Positions 19,038 to 27,494 of a stretch of DNA of 64,000 nucleotides are shown in pieces; within the stretch, counting starts at the first letter, position 1, and every line of letters begins with the position of its first letter. The stretch spans positions 434,001 to 498,000 of the forward strand of contig NZ_FQVA01000001.1 in NCBI RefSeq assembly GCF_900129095.1, in the 5' to 3' direction. A program made the translations under genes and the position numbers. Source of the stretch: Microbulbifer donghaiensis (GTDB lineage Bacteria; Pseudomonadota; Gammaproteobacteria; Pseudomonadales; Cellvibrionaceae). The notes below the pieces were generated by a model. It saw nothing but the letters and a program-made list of their open reading frames with translations. It did no database searches and was not told the DNA's origin.

Positions 19038-19372
19038 TGCAGAGCATTCAGGTAGAGGGCCGGGAGGTCCCGCTCGACAAAGAAGGATTTCTGCGTGATC
19101 TGCAGGACTGGACGCCGGCGGTGGCGGAGCAGTTAGCGCGCGCCGAAGATATTCAGCTGACCGAGGCCCACTGGGAAATCATCGAACTGCTGCAGCAGTT
19201 CTACCGCGAGTTCGAGCTGTCCCCGGCGATGCGCCCGCTGGTCAAATATATCGGCCAGCATCTCGGCGCCGACAAGGGCCGCAGTATCTATCTGATGCAG
19301 CTGTTTCCGCCGAGCCCGGCCAAGATCGGCAGCAAGATCGCCGGCCTGCCGAAGCCCACCAACTGTCTGTAA
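19034..19372 (+). CDS. tusE: Sulfur relay acceptor TusE (DsrC family)
   Basis: 112 residues. The protein has the DsrC fold signature GFLRDLQDWTPAVAEQLA, LTEAHWEIIELLQQFYREFE and the C-terminal arm IAGLPKPTNCL, whose penultimate Cys (residue 111) accepts the persulfide from TusBCD and hands it to MnmA. The upstream second Cys of dissimilatory DsrC is absent, so this is the tRNA-thiolation type rather than a sulfite-reductase partner. It overlaps tusB by four bases. Confidence 0.95.
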   Translation: MMQSIQVEGREVPLDKEGFLRDLQDWTPAVAEQLARAEDIQLTEAHWEIIELLQQFYREFELSPAMRPLVKYIGQHLGADKGRSIYLMQLFPPSPAKIGSKIAGLPKPTNCL

Positions 19373-19378
19373 CGCCGA

Positions 19379-19783
19379 TCACACATGCAGTATCACCCGG
19401 CGCTTACCGCGCTGGTGGCGATGCTCCCACAGGTAGATACCCTGCCAGGTACCCAGCATCATCCGGCCATTCCTGACCGGAATGGAAAGGCTGGTGGCCG
19501 TTAACGCCGCCTTGATATGCGCCGGCATATCGTCCGGGCCCTCCAGTGTGTGGGTATACAGGCTGTCGTTTTCGGGTACCAGCCGGTTCAGCCAGCTCTC
19601 CAGATCCGCTCGCGCGCTGGGATCTGCGTTCTCCTGAATCAACAGGCTGGCGGACGTGTGCTGGATAAACAGGGTGCACAGTCCCTCGACGACCCCCTGC
19701 CCTGCCAGCCACGCGGACACTTGGTCCGTAAATTCGTACAGCCCCTGCCCCCGCACTACTATTCCTATCTCACCAATTGCCAT
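19379..19783 (-). CDS. yjbQ: YjbQ/UPF0047 family protein
   Basis: 134 residues. Family signature present: GLYEFTDQVSAWLAGQGVVEG, LFIQHTSASLLIQENADPS, GPDDMPAHIKAAL, LGTWQGIYLWEHRHQRGKRR. Members are trimeric and were described as thiamine-phosphate-synthase-like in E. coli, but the physiological role is unsettled. Convergent with tusDCBE (6-base gap), divergent from trmA. Confidence 0.93.
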   Translation of the reverse strand: MAIGEIGIVVRGQGLYEFTDQVSAWLAGQGVVEGLCTLFIQHTSASLLIQENADPSARADLESWLNRLVPENDSLYTHTLEGPDDMPAHIKAALTATSLSIPVRNGRMMLGTWQGIYLWEHRHQRGKRRVILHV

Positions 19784-19847
19784 AGGGATTCCTACACACT
19801 TTCCTTTACAATGCGCGCCCGCTCGTAGATTCAGACTGCATTCTAAT

Positions 19848-20936
19848 ATGGCGATACACCGCGTTAATACCGACGACTACCCGGCACAGCTTCAGCGCAA
19901 GGCCGAACGCCTGCGCGAGGCCTTTAGTGCCTATACGGATCTGCGGCCGGAGGTTTTCCCATCACCACCGGAGCACTACCGGCTGCGCGCCGAGTTCAAG
20001 GTATGGCAGGAAGGTGGCCGCGCACACTACGCCATGTACCGACAGGGCGAGTACAAGAAGCCGTTTATCATCGACGAATTTACCGTGGGCTCAGAGCTGA
20101 TCAACCAGCTGATGCCCAAGGTGCTCAACGCAGTGAACGAAAGCGAGACCCTGCGCAAGCGACTGTTCTCGGCGGAGTTCCTGACCACGCTGAGCGGCGA
20201 TGCGCTGATCACGCTGATCTATCACAAGAAGCTGGACGACGAGTGGGAAGCCGAGGCCCGCGCGCTGCAGGCAAAACTCGGCTTTCCGATCCTGGGTCGC
20301 TCGCGCAAGCAGAAAATCGTGCTGGAGCGCGACTATGTCACCGAGCAATTGCCGATCGGCGACAAGAGCTATCGGTACAAGCAGGTGGAAGGCAGCTTTA
20401 CCCAGCCGAACGGCGATATCTGCCGCGCGATGATCGGCTGGGCCAAGGATGTCTGCAAAGACAGCGCAGGCGATCTGCTGGAACTCTACTGCGGCAACGG
20501 CAACTTCACCATCCCGCTGTGCGAGCACTTCGACAAGGTGCTGGCTACTGAGGTGTCCAAGGTCTCGGTCAACTCGGCGCAGGAAAATATCCGCGCAAAT
20601 GGCGTGACCAACCTGGATATCGTGCGGTTGTCGAGCGAGGAGTTTACCCAAGCCATCGACAAGGTGCGCCCGTTCCGGCGCCTAAAGGAGATCGATCTGG
20701 ACAGCTACGACTTCTCCACCGTGCTGGTAGATCCGCCGCGCGCGGGGTTGGATAAAGATACCTGTGCGATGGTCGCCCGCTTTCCGCGGATCCTGTATAT
20801 CTCCTGCAATCCGGAGACACAGCTGGAGAACCTGCAGGAGCTGAGCAAGACCCACCGGGTCGAGCGCTTCGCGCTGTTTGATCAGTTCCCCTACACCGAT
20901 CACACCGAGTCGGGGCTGTTACTGGTGCGCAAATAA
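19848..20936 (+). CDS. trmA: tRNA (uracil-5-)-methyltransferase TrmA
   Basis: 362 residues. TrmA makes 5-methyluridine at position 54 of tRNA (T loop) using SAM. Seen here: N-terminal YRLRAEFKVWQEGGRAHYAMY, SAM site LLELYCGNGNFTIPL, VLVDPPRAGLDKDT, and the catalytic-Cys motif ILYISCNPETQLENL; it ends DQFPYTDHTESGLLLVRK. ATG 19848 is the start that matches the family length; the longer open frame upstream overlaps yjbQ and is not coding. Confidence 0.95.
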   Translation: MAIHRVNTDDYPAQLQRKAERLREAFSAYTDLRPEVFPSPPEHYRLRAEFKVWQEGGRAHYAMYRQGEYKKPFIIDEFTVGSELINQLMPKVLNAVNESETLRKRLFSAEFLTTLSGDALITLIYHKKLDDEWEAEARALQAKLGFPILGRSRKQKIVLERDYVTEQLPIGDKSYRYKQVEGSFTQPNGDICRAMIGWAKDVCKDSAGDLLELYCGNGNFTIPLCEHFDKVLATEVSKVSVNSAQENIRANGVTNLDIVRLSSEEFTQAIDKVRPFRRLKEIDLDSYDFSTVLVDPPRAGLDKDTCAMVARFPRILYISCNPETQLENLQELSKTHRVERFALFDQFPYTDHTESGLLLVRK

Positions 20937-20944
20937 CTTATCTG

Positions 20945-21020
20945 TCGTCATGCCGGCACGGGCCGGCATCCAGGCGTCGGACTCCGGCAACTGCACACCG
21001 GCCTGCGCCGGTGTGACGAA
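20945..21020. repeat. Paired GC-rich hairpins, REP/BIME-like
   Basis: Two adjacent perfect hairpins between convergent trmA and the DUF2489 gene: ATGCCGGC / GCCGGCAT (20950-20969) and CACACCGG / CCGGTGTG (20994-21015). The GTCATGCCGGC...GCCGGCATCCAG phrase matches a widespread intergenic palindromic repeat of proteobacteria. It can also act as a bidirectional transcription stop. Confidence 0.6.
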
Positions 21021-21485
21021 TCAAAAAGATCGGCCGAGAATCCGGCGCGCCGCATCCAGCGCAAAGTCTTTGTACTCTTCCTCGATCTTGGCCATCTCTA
21101 TTTCGTACTGAAACTGCTTCTTGCGCGGCAGTTTCTTCCAGTCGTTGAGAATCGGGATATGGCTGGTCTTCTCGGCGATCTGGTAAAACGCCACAAACTC
21201 ATCGCGAATGCCCTGCTCTACCTGCAGCGCGTCCAACAGGACACGGATACGAATCGAAGCCTCGGTCAGGCCGACACCGTCATCCAGCAACGTGCGCGCG
21301 ATAATCTGGATGCTGTCGTTGACACGCTGGCGCTGATCCGCCGCGGCCCGTTCCAATTCGGCCAGCTGTTGCGCCTGCGCCTTCTGCGCCACGCTCAGCT
21401 TGCGCAGGTAGAAACCTGCCACTGCAGCAAGGATAAAGATTATCAGCGCGGCCACGATCAGCAGCCAGGTCGGAAATAGGCTCAT
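21021..21485 (-). CDS. DUF2489-like membrane-anchored protein
   Basis: 154 residues. A single N-terminal helix (FPTWLLIVAALIIFILAAVAG) is followed by a charged helical domain (LRKLSVAQKAQAQQLAEL, then SIQIIARTLLDDGVGLTEAS and a final FALDAARRILGRSF). That layout fits the DUF2489 family of uncharacterised gamma-proteobacterial proteins. The start at 21485 overlaps the stop of the transporter gene (ATGA), so it is coupled to it; a longer frame upstream lies inside that gene. The role is unknown. Confidence 0.8.
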   Translation of the reverse strand: MSLFPTWLLIVAALIIFILAAVAGFYLRKLSVAQKAQAQQLAELERAAADQRQRVNDSIQIIARTLLDDGVGLTEASIRIRVLLDALQVEQGIRDEFVAFYQIAEKTSHIPILNDWKKLPRKKQFQYEIEMAKIEEEYKDFALDAARRILGRSF

Positions 21486-22414
21486 CGGTAAATTACCTCT
21501 AGCAGTGCCAGCCCCAGGCTGGCGGTGACGATGGAGAACAGCGTACTCAGCGCAACGATATTGGCCGCGAGCTGGCTGTTGCCCCCCATTGCGCGGGCCA
21601 TGATAAACGAAACGGTCGCGCTCGGCGCGGCCGCGAGCAACAGCAGCACGCCCATGGATTGCGCATCGAGACCGAACAGCCAGCCAAAGGCCAGCAGCAC
21701 CACCGGCACCGCCAGCAGTTTGAACGCCACCGCGCCGAAGGCGGTCAACGAGCTGCGCCGCAGCAGGCTCAAGTCCAGGCTGGCGCCGATGCACAGCAAC
21801 GCCAGTGGCAGCGTAACGGAAGCCAGGTAATTGCCGGTCTGCAGCAGGATATCCGGCAGTCGCAGGCCGAACTGCCGCCCGAGCAGCGCCAGCACAATGG
21901 CAATGATCAGTGGGTTCTGGGCGATGTCCCGGCCCAGCCTGCCCCAGCTGAATTTCACTTTCTGGCTGTATACCGCAAACAGCGCGACTGCGGTCAGGTT
22001 ATACAGAATCGTTACCACCGCCATCACCAGCGCCGCCTGCGCCAACCCGCTGCTGCCGTAGGCATTGGCGGCCCAGGCCAGGCCGATAATACCCAGATTG
22101 CCGCGGAAGGCGCCCTGGATAAACGCGCTGCGGTCACCGGTTGCCAGCGGTCGCGCCGCCCCCCACGCAAGCGGTATCGTCACCAGAGTGCCGAGAAAGC
22201 CCGCCGCGAGCAGCGGCAACTGCTGCCCCAGTTCCGCGTCCGCGGTGAAAATTTTGATAAACAGCAAGACCGGCAAGGTGACCAGGAACACCAGCCGCGA
22301 GGCGTCATCGACAAATGACTCCCGCAACAGGCCGATGCCGGCCAGCCAGTAACCGATAATCAGTGTGAGGAAAATCGGCCCGGTAACCGACAGCGCGAAG
22401 GAGAGTGTCTCCAT
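21482..22414 (-). CDS. AEC (auxin efflux carrier) family transporter
   Basis: 310 residues with about ten hydrophobic helices. The family pattern is visible in ALSVTGPIFLTLIIGYWLAGIG, FRGNLGIIGLAWAANAYG (the conserved N-x-G loop of the first half) and AAAPSATVSFIMARAMGG (the second-half loop). The family exports or imports small organic acids such as malate; the substrate here is unknown. Coupled with the DUF2489-like gene downstream and 6 bases from rmuC upstream, so likely one leftward operon. Confidence 0.88.
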   Translation of the reverse strand: METLSFALSVTGPIFLTLIIGYWLAGIGLLRESFVDDASRLVFLVTLPVLLFIKIFTADAELGQQLPLLAAGFLGTLVTIPLAWGAARPLATGDRSAFIQGAFRGNLGIIGLAWAANAYGSSGLAQAALVMAVVTILYNLTAVALFAVYSQKVKFSWGRLGRDIAQNPLIIAIVLALLGRQFGLRLPDILLQTGNYLASVTLPLALLCIGASLDLSLLRRSSLTAFGAVAFKLLAVPVVLLAFGWLFGLDAQSMGVLLLLAAAPSATVSFIMARAMGGNSQLAANIVALSTLFSIVTASLGLALLEVIYR

Positions 22415-22420
22415 GAAAAA

Positions 22421-23803
22421 TTATTCGCCTTCGACTTCGGTTTCCAGCTCGGGCTCCGGCAGGGATTTTAGATCTGGCGAATCGGCTCGCTCGCGCAGAT
22501 CTGCGGCAATTTGCTTGCGGGTCTTGGCGCCGAGTTTACGCAGGCTGTCGATACGCTTCACCGCGTTGCCGCGGCCGGTAGCCAGGCGCTTGTAGGTCTG
22601 CTGATAGGCCTCTTCTGCCTGGCGCAGGCGCCCGCCGAGGTCGTCGAGGGATTCCAGCACCATTGCGAACTGGTCGTGCAGCTTGCCGGCCTCGTCGGCG
22701 ATCTTTTCCGCGTTCTTGTTCTGCTTCTCGTAGCGCCAGATATTTTCCACCGTGCGCAGTGTCGCCATCAGGCTGGTGGGGCTGACCAGCACGATCTGCT
22801 TCTCGTAGGCGAAGCGGAACAGCTCCGGGTCCGCCTGCATCGCCAGCATATAGGCCGCTTCGATCGGCACGAAGATGAACACGAAGTCCAGTGTGCGCAC
22901 GCCCTCGAGCTGCTCATAGGCTTTCTTGTTCAGTCCGGTAATGTGTGCGCGCAGGGAGTTCACGTGCTGCTTCAGCGCCTGGGTCCGCTCCTCGTCGCTC
23001 TCGGCGGAGCTGTAGCGCTCGTAATCCACCAGCGAGACCTTGGAGTCGATGATCAGGTCCTTGTGTTCCGGCAACCGCACGATCACGTCGGGTTGGCGGC
23101 GGCGGCCGTCGCTGGTAATGGTCACCTGTGTCTCGTATTCGCGCCCCTTCTGCAGGCCGGACTCCTCCAGCAATCGCTCCAGCACCACTTCGCCCCAGTT
23201 GCCCTGGATCTTGCGGTCGCCCTTGAGCGCGGACGTCAGGTTCAGGGCCTCGTCACTGATGCGCTGGGTCTGCTCGCGCAGCGCCTTGATCTGGCCCAGC
23301 AGGCTGTTGCGCTCCGCATTCTCGCGGTCGTACACATGCTCCACCCGCTTGCGGAAATCGCCCAGCTGGCGCTCCAGCGGATCGAGGCTCTTGCGCAGGC
23401 TGTCCTCGCTGCGGCGCACGAACGCCTGCTGCTTATCCTCGAAAATGCGGTTGGCCAGGTTCTCGAACTGTTCCGCCATCGACTTGCGGGTCTGCTCGAG
23501 CAGTTGGCGCTGCTCCGCCAGTGCCGCTTCGCTCTTCTCCACCAGTACCTGGCTGCGGGTCAGGCGCTGCAGCTTGTCGTCCAGCTCCGCGCGCAGCGTC
23601 TGTACCTCGTGGGAGAGTTGCGCCTCGCGCTCACGGCTGCCGTCCAGGCGCGCCTCGGCCACCTGCAGTTCCGCCGCTGTCTGCGCCAGCTTGCGCCGGG
23701 CACTGGAACCGGCGAGCCAGAATACCAGTCCCAGCAAAAAGACCAGGACAGTAGCGGCCAGGATTGCCTGTTCGAGGCTCAGTTGCAGCGGAAACGTTGG
23801 CAT
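22421..23803 (-). CDS. rmuC: RmuC family DNA recombination protein
   Basis: 460 residues. There is an N-terminal helix (AILAATVLVFLLGLVFWLAG) and a long coiled coil (residues ~30-200). The RmuC core follows, in the restriction-endonuclease-like fold: IQGNWGEVVLERLLEESGL, RRQPDVIVRLPEHKDLIIDSK (PD-D/E-x-K), then FVFIFVPIEAAYMLA and LVSPTSLMATLRTVENIWR. In E. coli rmuC loss alters inversion frequency at short inverted repeats. It is divergent from murI with a 75-base gap. Confidence 0.93.
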   Translation of the reverse strand: MPTFPLQLSLEQAILAATVLVFLLGLVFWLAGSSARRKLAQTAAELQVAEARLDGSREREAQLSHEVQTLRAELDDKLQRLTRSQVLVEKSEAALAEQRQLLEQTRKSMAEQFENLANRIFEDKQQAFVRRSEDSLRKSLDPLERQLGDFRKRVEHVYDRENAERNSLLGQIKALREQTQRISDEALNLTSALKGDRKIQGNWGEVVLERLLEESGLQKGREYETQVTITSDGRRRQPDVIVRLPEHKDLIIDSKVSLVDYERYSSAESDEERTQALKQHVNSLRAHITGLNKKAYEQLEGVRTLDFVFIFVPIEAAYMLAMQADPELFRFAYEKQIVLVSPTSLMATLRTVENIWRYEKQNKNAEKIADEAGKLHDQFAMVLESLDDLGGRLRQAEEAYQQTYKRLATGRGNAVKRIDSLRKLGAKTRKQIAADLRERADSPDLKSLPEPELETEVEGE

Positions 23804-23878
23804 TGGTTCTCTAATACTCCCTGTAAATTGAGGTATTCTTCTGGGACTGAAGTTGTGGTCGGGATTCCGAAGTTATCT

Positions 23879-24706
23879 ATGCAGACGCAAAGCGCCCATT
23901 CTAACAGCTTGCCCCCCAGCGCGCTGATCTTCGATTCTGGCGTGGGCGCCATCAGCATTGCGCGGGAAATCCGTCAACTGCTACCGGGGCTGACGCTGCA
24001 CTTCGGCATCGACAACGGCTTCTACCCGTACGGCAGCAAGAGTGAAGCGGCGCTGCGGCCGCGTATCGTCGAACAGGCCAGCGCCATGATGGCACGCAGT
24101 GGGGCCGACATTCTCGTGGTCGGCTGCAATACCGCCAGCACGCTCGCCCTGCCGCAACTGCGGGAGGCGCTGACGAAGCCGGTGATCGGCGTGGTCCCTG
24201 CGGTGAAGCCCGCCGCCGCGGCCACCCGGACCCACACCATTGCCCTGATCGCCACCGAGGGCACCGTCAACCGCAATTACACCCGCGATCTGATCGAGCA
24301 GTTCGCCAACGGCAACCGCGTCATCAACGTGCCGGCGCCGGAACTGGTGCACCTGGCCGAAGCCAAGCTGCGCGGTGAGACGGTGACCGCGGCGGACCTG
24401 GAGCCGGTGCTGCACCGGATCTTCCATACCGCCGGCGGCGACAAGGTGGATATCGCCGTACTCGCCTGCACCCACTTCCCGCTGTTGCGCGACGAGCTGA
24501 ACCGCTATGCACCGCGCACCATTCAATGGCTGGATTCCGGCGCGGCCATCGCCCGGCGCGTACAGTGGTGGCTTGGCGAACTGGCCCTGGAGCTGCCCAC
24601 CAGCCCCGCGCAGGGCCTGCTGTTGACCAGCGCCCCCGACAGCGATGGCCGCATCGCCGGCGCCTTCGCCGAGTTTATCCCCGGCGCCAGTTATGTGGCC
24701 CGCTGA
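23879..24706 (+). CDS. murI: Glutamate racemase
   Basis: 275 residues. It interconverts L- and D-glutamate for peptidoglycan. The two catalytic cysteines are present: VVGCNTAS (Cys83) and LACTHFPLL (Cys197). Other motifs are LIFDSGVGAISIAREI and FYPYGSKSE (family: D-x-x-x-x-PYG-x-K). The ATG at 23879 is the first that gives family length; a much longer frame upstream is the antisense of rmuC. Confidence 0.93.
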   Translation: MQTQSAHSNSLPPSALIFDSGVGAISIAREIRQLLPGLTLHFGIDNGFYPYGSKSEAALRPRIVEQASAMMARSGADILVVGCNTASTLALPQLREALTKPVIGVVPAVKPAAAATRTHTIALIATEGTVNRNYTRDLIEQFANGNRVINVPAPELVHLAEAKLRGETVTAADLEPVLHRIFHTAGGDKVDIAVLACTHFPLLRDELNRYAPRTIQWLDSGAAIARRVQWWLGELALELPTSPAQGLLLTSAPDSDGRIAGAFAEFIPGASYVAR

Positions 24707-24794
24707 CGATCGGGCGCCAAATCCGGTTGACACCGCGGCCACAAACCGCGACCGTTAAATCCAAACTACAAGCCCGAACTGGTGCCCCGATTCC

Positions 24795-27494
24795 ATGCTG
24801 CAACCGGCGTTCCCCGTCCTGGAAATCCTTGCGCAACTCCCCCCGGGAGGCCTGCTGCTAACCCCGAACAATCGCCTGCGCAACCGCTGCCTGCAGGTCT
24901 ACGCCGCCCGCCAGGAGGCCGGCAGCTGTTGGACACCGCCGCCGGTGGCATCCCTGCAAGGCTGGCTCGACAAGCTCTGGTTCGAACTGCAACAGCAGGG
25001 CTGGACACCGGCGCTGAAACAGGTGCTGAACGGCGAACAGCGCCAGCTGCTGTGGCAGCGCGCCTTCGACCAGGCGCTGGAGCGACAGCTGCTGAACAAC
25101 CAACAGCTGTGCCGGGATGCGGACGCTGCGCTGGGGCAACTGCTGCAGTGGCAACTGGTCACCGACATCGAGCGGATAGACACCGCCCTGGCCCCACTAC
25201 TGGAGCAGTTTGCGCTGAGCCTGAATCCGGGCGAACAGCCGCTGATTGCGATGATCGAGGCCTTTGCCCACCAGCTGCACACCCACAACGCCATCACGCA
25301 GGACCAGCGCGACCAACTGATCCTGCGCGCACTGCGGGAGGAGGTGATACCCAAACTGCCGCAGATCGATACCGCCGGCTTCGCACAGATATCACCGCTG
25401 GCGGACGCAATCGTCCACGAGGCCGCCGTCAAGGTCGTCGCACGCCCCTCGGCCGAGCGCCAGGGTGAGGTCCGCAGCGCCCCCTGCCAGAGTCTGGAAG
25501 ACGAGTTGTACCAGGCCGCCCGCTGGGCCGCGGGGAAACTCGGGCAGAATCCGCGCGCGAGTGTCGGTATCGTCGTCAATAACCTCGGCCAGTGCCGTGC
25601 GCAGGTAGAGGCCATATTCACCCGCGTGCTGGAGCCGCAGTACCTGGACCCGGAGCAGCACCGCTACACACTGCCGTTCAACTTTTCTGCCGGTACACCG
25701 CTGGCACAGACCCCAGTCGGCAGTGGCGCCCTGCAGCTGCTGGAACTGCTGCGCGACGAATGGGACTACTCACAGCTGCGCAACCTGTTGTTCAGCCCTT
25801 TCTGGGGCAGCGCGGAAGAACTGCAGCTGCGCACCGCCCTGTTCCGCCGCCTGCAGAGGCTGGAACTGCGCCGCATCGACGGCGCGACCCTGCGCTACTG
25901 GGCCGAACGCGTGGCGCAAGGCCTGGGGCTAGAGGCGCCGCAGCTACCGGGACAACTCGAGAAGCTCGGTGACTGGCAGCGCCGCTGGCAGCGCGCGCCG
26001 ACGGAAGTCTGGGCCGCGCGTTTTTCCGAAACACTCGCCGCCCTCGGCTGGCCCGGCCCGCGCAATCCCGACAGCCAGGAATACCAGCAGTTGATGCACT
26101 GGGAAAACGCACTGGAAGAGCTGGCCGCGCTGTCCGCCTACGGCGGCAGCCTGCCCCTGAGCCAGGCACTGCAGCTGTTGCGCCAGATTGCCAGCCGCAC
26201 GCCCTTCCAGGCCCAGACCCACGACGGCCCGCTGCAGATTCTCGGCGTGCTCGAGGCCGGCGGCCTCACCTTCGACCACCTGCGCCTGGTCGGTTTCGGC
26301 CAGCAACAGTGGCCGCCGGCACCGGCGCCCAACCCGCTGCTGCCGGTACAGTGGCAGAAGCACTGGAAAATGCCGCGCGCCAGCGCCGAACGCGAACTGG
26401 AACTGGCGCGCGAACTGAGCGCCGACCTGCTCAACGCCAGCAGCGATATCGTTATCAGCTACGCGGCTGAGGAAGACGGCGTCCACCAGGGCCTGAGCAG
26501 CCTGTTCGGAAGTCCCGCGCCTGCGGCGCCGATCGACTCCGACCCCCTGGGCGAACACTATGCGCAGCTGGCCAGCGCCACCGAACTGGAAAAGGTCGCC
26601 GACGAGCGGCTGCCAGCACTGCCGCCCGCCGACTGCGAACACGTGCGCGGCGGCGCCTCGGTGCTGAAAGCCCAGGCCCTGTGCCCCCTGAATGCGCAAC
26701 TGCGCTACCGCCTCGGCGCCACCGGCTTCATGGCGCCGGATATCGGCCTGAGCCCCGCCGAACGCGGCAACATCGTGCACCAGGTGCTGGCGGAGTTCTG
26801 GGAGCAGTGCGGCGATGTCGCACACCTGCAGTCGATGGATGGCGACCGGCGTCGCGAGCAGATTGACGAAGCCATCGACAACGCCCTGCGCAACGTGCGC
26901 AGGAAGCACACGCACCTGCCGGCGGGCTTCTGGGCCATGGAGCAGAAGCGCTTGTCGCGTCTGCTGGAGCAGTGGCTAGAACTCGAAGCCGACCGCCCCG
27001 CGTTTGCCGTGGAGAAAATCGAATGGGAACAGCAGGTGGAGATCGGCGGGCTGCAGTTCAACCTGCGCCTCGACCGCCTCGACCAGCTCGCCAGCGGCGA
27101 GCAGCTGGTGATCGACTACAAGACCGGCACGCCCGGTATCAAGGACTGGCTCGGCGAGCGCATTCGCGAGCCACAGCTGCCACTGTACGCGCTGTTCCAA
27201 CCCCGCGCCCGCGCTATTGCCTTCGGCCAGGTGCGCAACGGCGACTGCAAGTGGAACGGCTGCGGCGACCTGGAACAACCTATCGACGGCATCAAGGCGG
27301 CCGCCGACACACAGAAGGACTCCCCCTTCGCCACCTGGGACGAACTGACCCAGCACTGGCAATGCGGCCTGCAACTGCTGGCCGGTGAATATCGCAACGG
27401 CGTCGCGACGCTCACCTTTGATCGACCCGCCGACAACGACAGTGAACTTTGGCCCCTGAACCGCTGGCCGGAACGGGAGCAGGCAGAAGAATGA
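24795..27494 (+). CDS. AddB-like PD-(D/E)XK nuclease family protein, probable DNA repair
   Basis: 899 residues. The N-terminal half looks like a decayed UvrD-type helicase, as in AddB (LLLTPNNRLRNRCLQVY at ~19, where the Walker A of other helicases would be, without a GKT). The C-terminal quarter has the nuclease core: GNIVHQVLAEFWEQCG, LRLDRLDQLASGEQL, VIDYKTGTP (PD-(D/E)-x-K, ~residues 760-780) and REPQLPLYALF. It matches the proteobacterial probable DNA repair protein type that pairs with an AddA-like helicase. Its stop overlaps the next start (ATGA), so both subunits are coupled. Function in double-strand break processing is inferred from family and pairing. Confidence 0.85.
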   Translation: MLQPAFPVLEILAQLPPGGLLLTPNNRLRNRCLQVYAARQEAGSCWTPPPVASLQGWLDKLWFELQQQGWTPALKQVLNGEQRQLLWQRAFDQALERQLLNNQQLCRDADAALGQLLQWQLVTDIERIDTALAPLLEQFALSLNPGEQPLIAMIEAFAHQLHTHNAITQDQRDQLILRALREEVIPKLPQIDTAGFAQISPLADAIVHEAAVKVVARPSAERQGEVRSAPCQSLEDELYQAARWAAGKLGQNPRASVGIVVNNLGQCRAQVEAIFTRVLEPQYLDPEQHRYTLPFNFSAGTPLAQTPVGSGALQLLELLRDEWDYSQLRNLLFSPFWGSAEELQLRTALFRRLQRLELRRIDGATLRYWAERVAQGLGLEAPQLPGQLEKLGDWQRRWQRAPTEVWAARFSETLAALGWPGPRNPDSQEYQQLMHWENALEELAALSAYGGSLPLSQALQLLRQIASRTPFQAQTHDGPLQILGVLEAGGLTFDHLRLVGFGQQQWPPAPAPNPLLPVQWQKHWKMPRASAERELELARELSADLLNASSDIVISYAAEEDGVHQGLSSLFGSPAPAAPIDSDPLGEHYAQLASATELEKVADERLPALPPADCEHVRGGASVLKAQALCPLNAQLRYRLGATGFMAPDIGLSPAERGNIVHQVLAEFWEQCGDVAHLQSMDGDRRREQIDEAIDNALRNVRRKHTHLPAGFWAMEQKRLSRLLEQWLELEADRPAFAVEKIEWEQQVEIGGLQFNLRLDRLDQLASGEQLVIDYKTGTPGIKDWLGERIREPQLPLYALFQPRARAIAFGQVRNGDCKWNGCGDLEQPIDGIKAAADTQKDSPFATWDELTQHWQCGLQLLAGEYRNGVATLTFDRPADNDSELWPLNRWPEREQAEE

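Noticed and set aside
22511-23878. Long plus-strand extension upstream of murI
   Set aside because: It is the antisense of rmuC, with leucine/valine-rich chance composition typical of GC-rich reverse frames.
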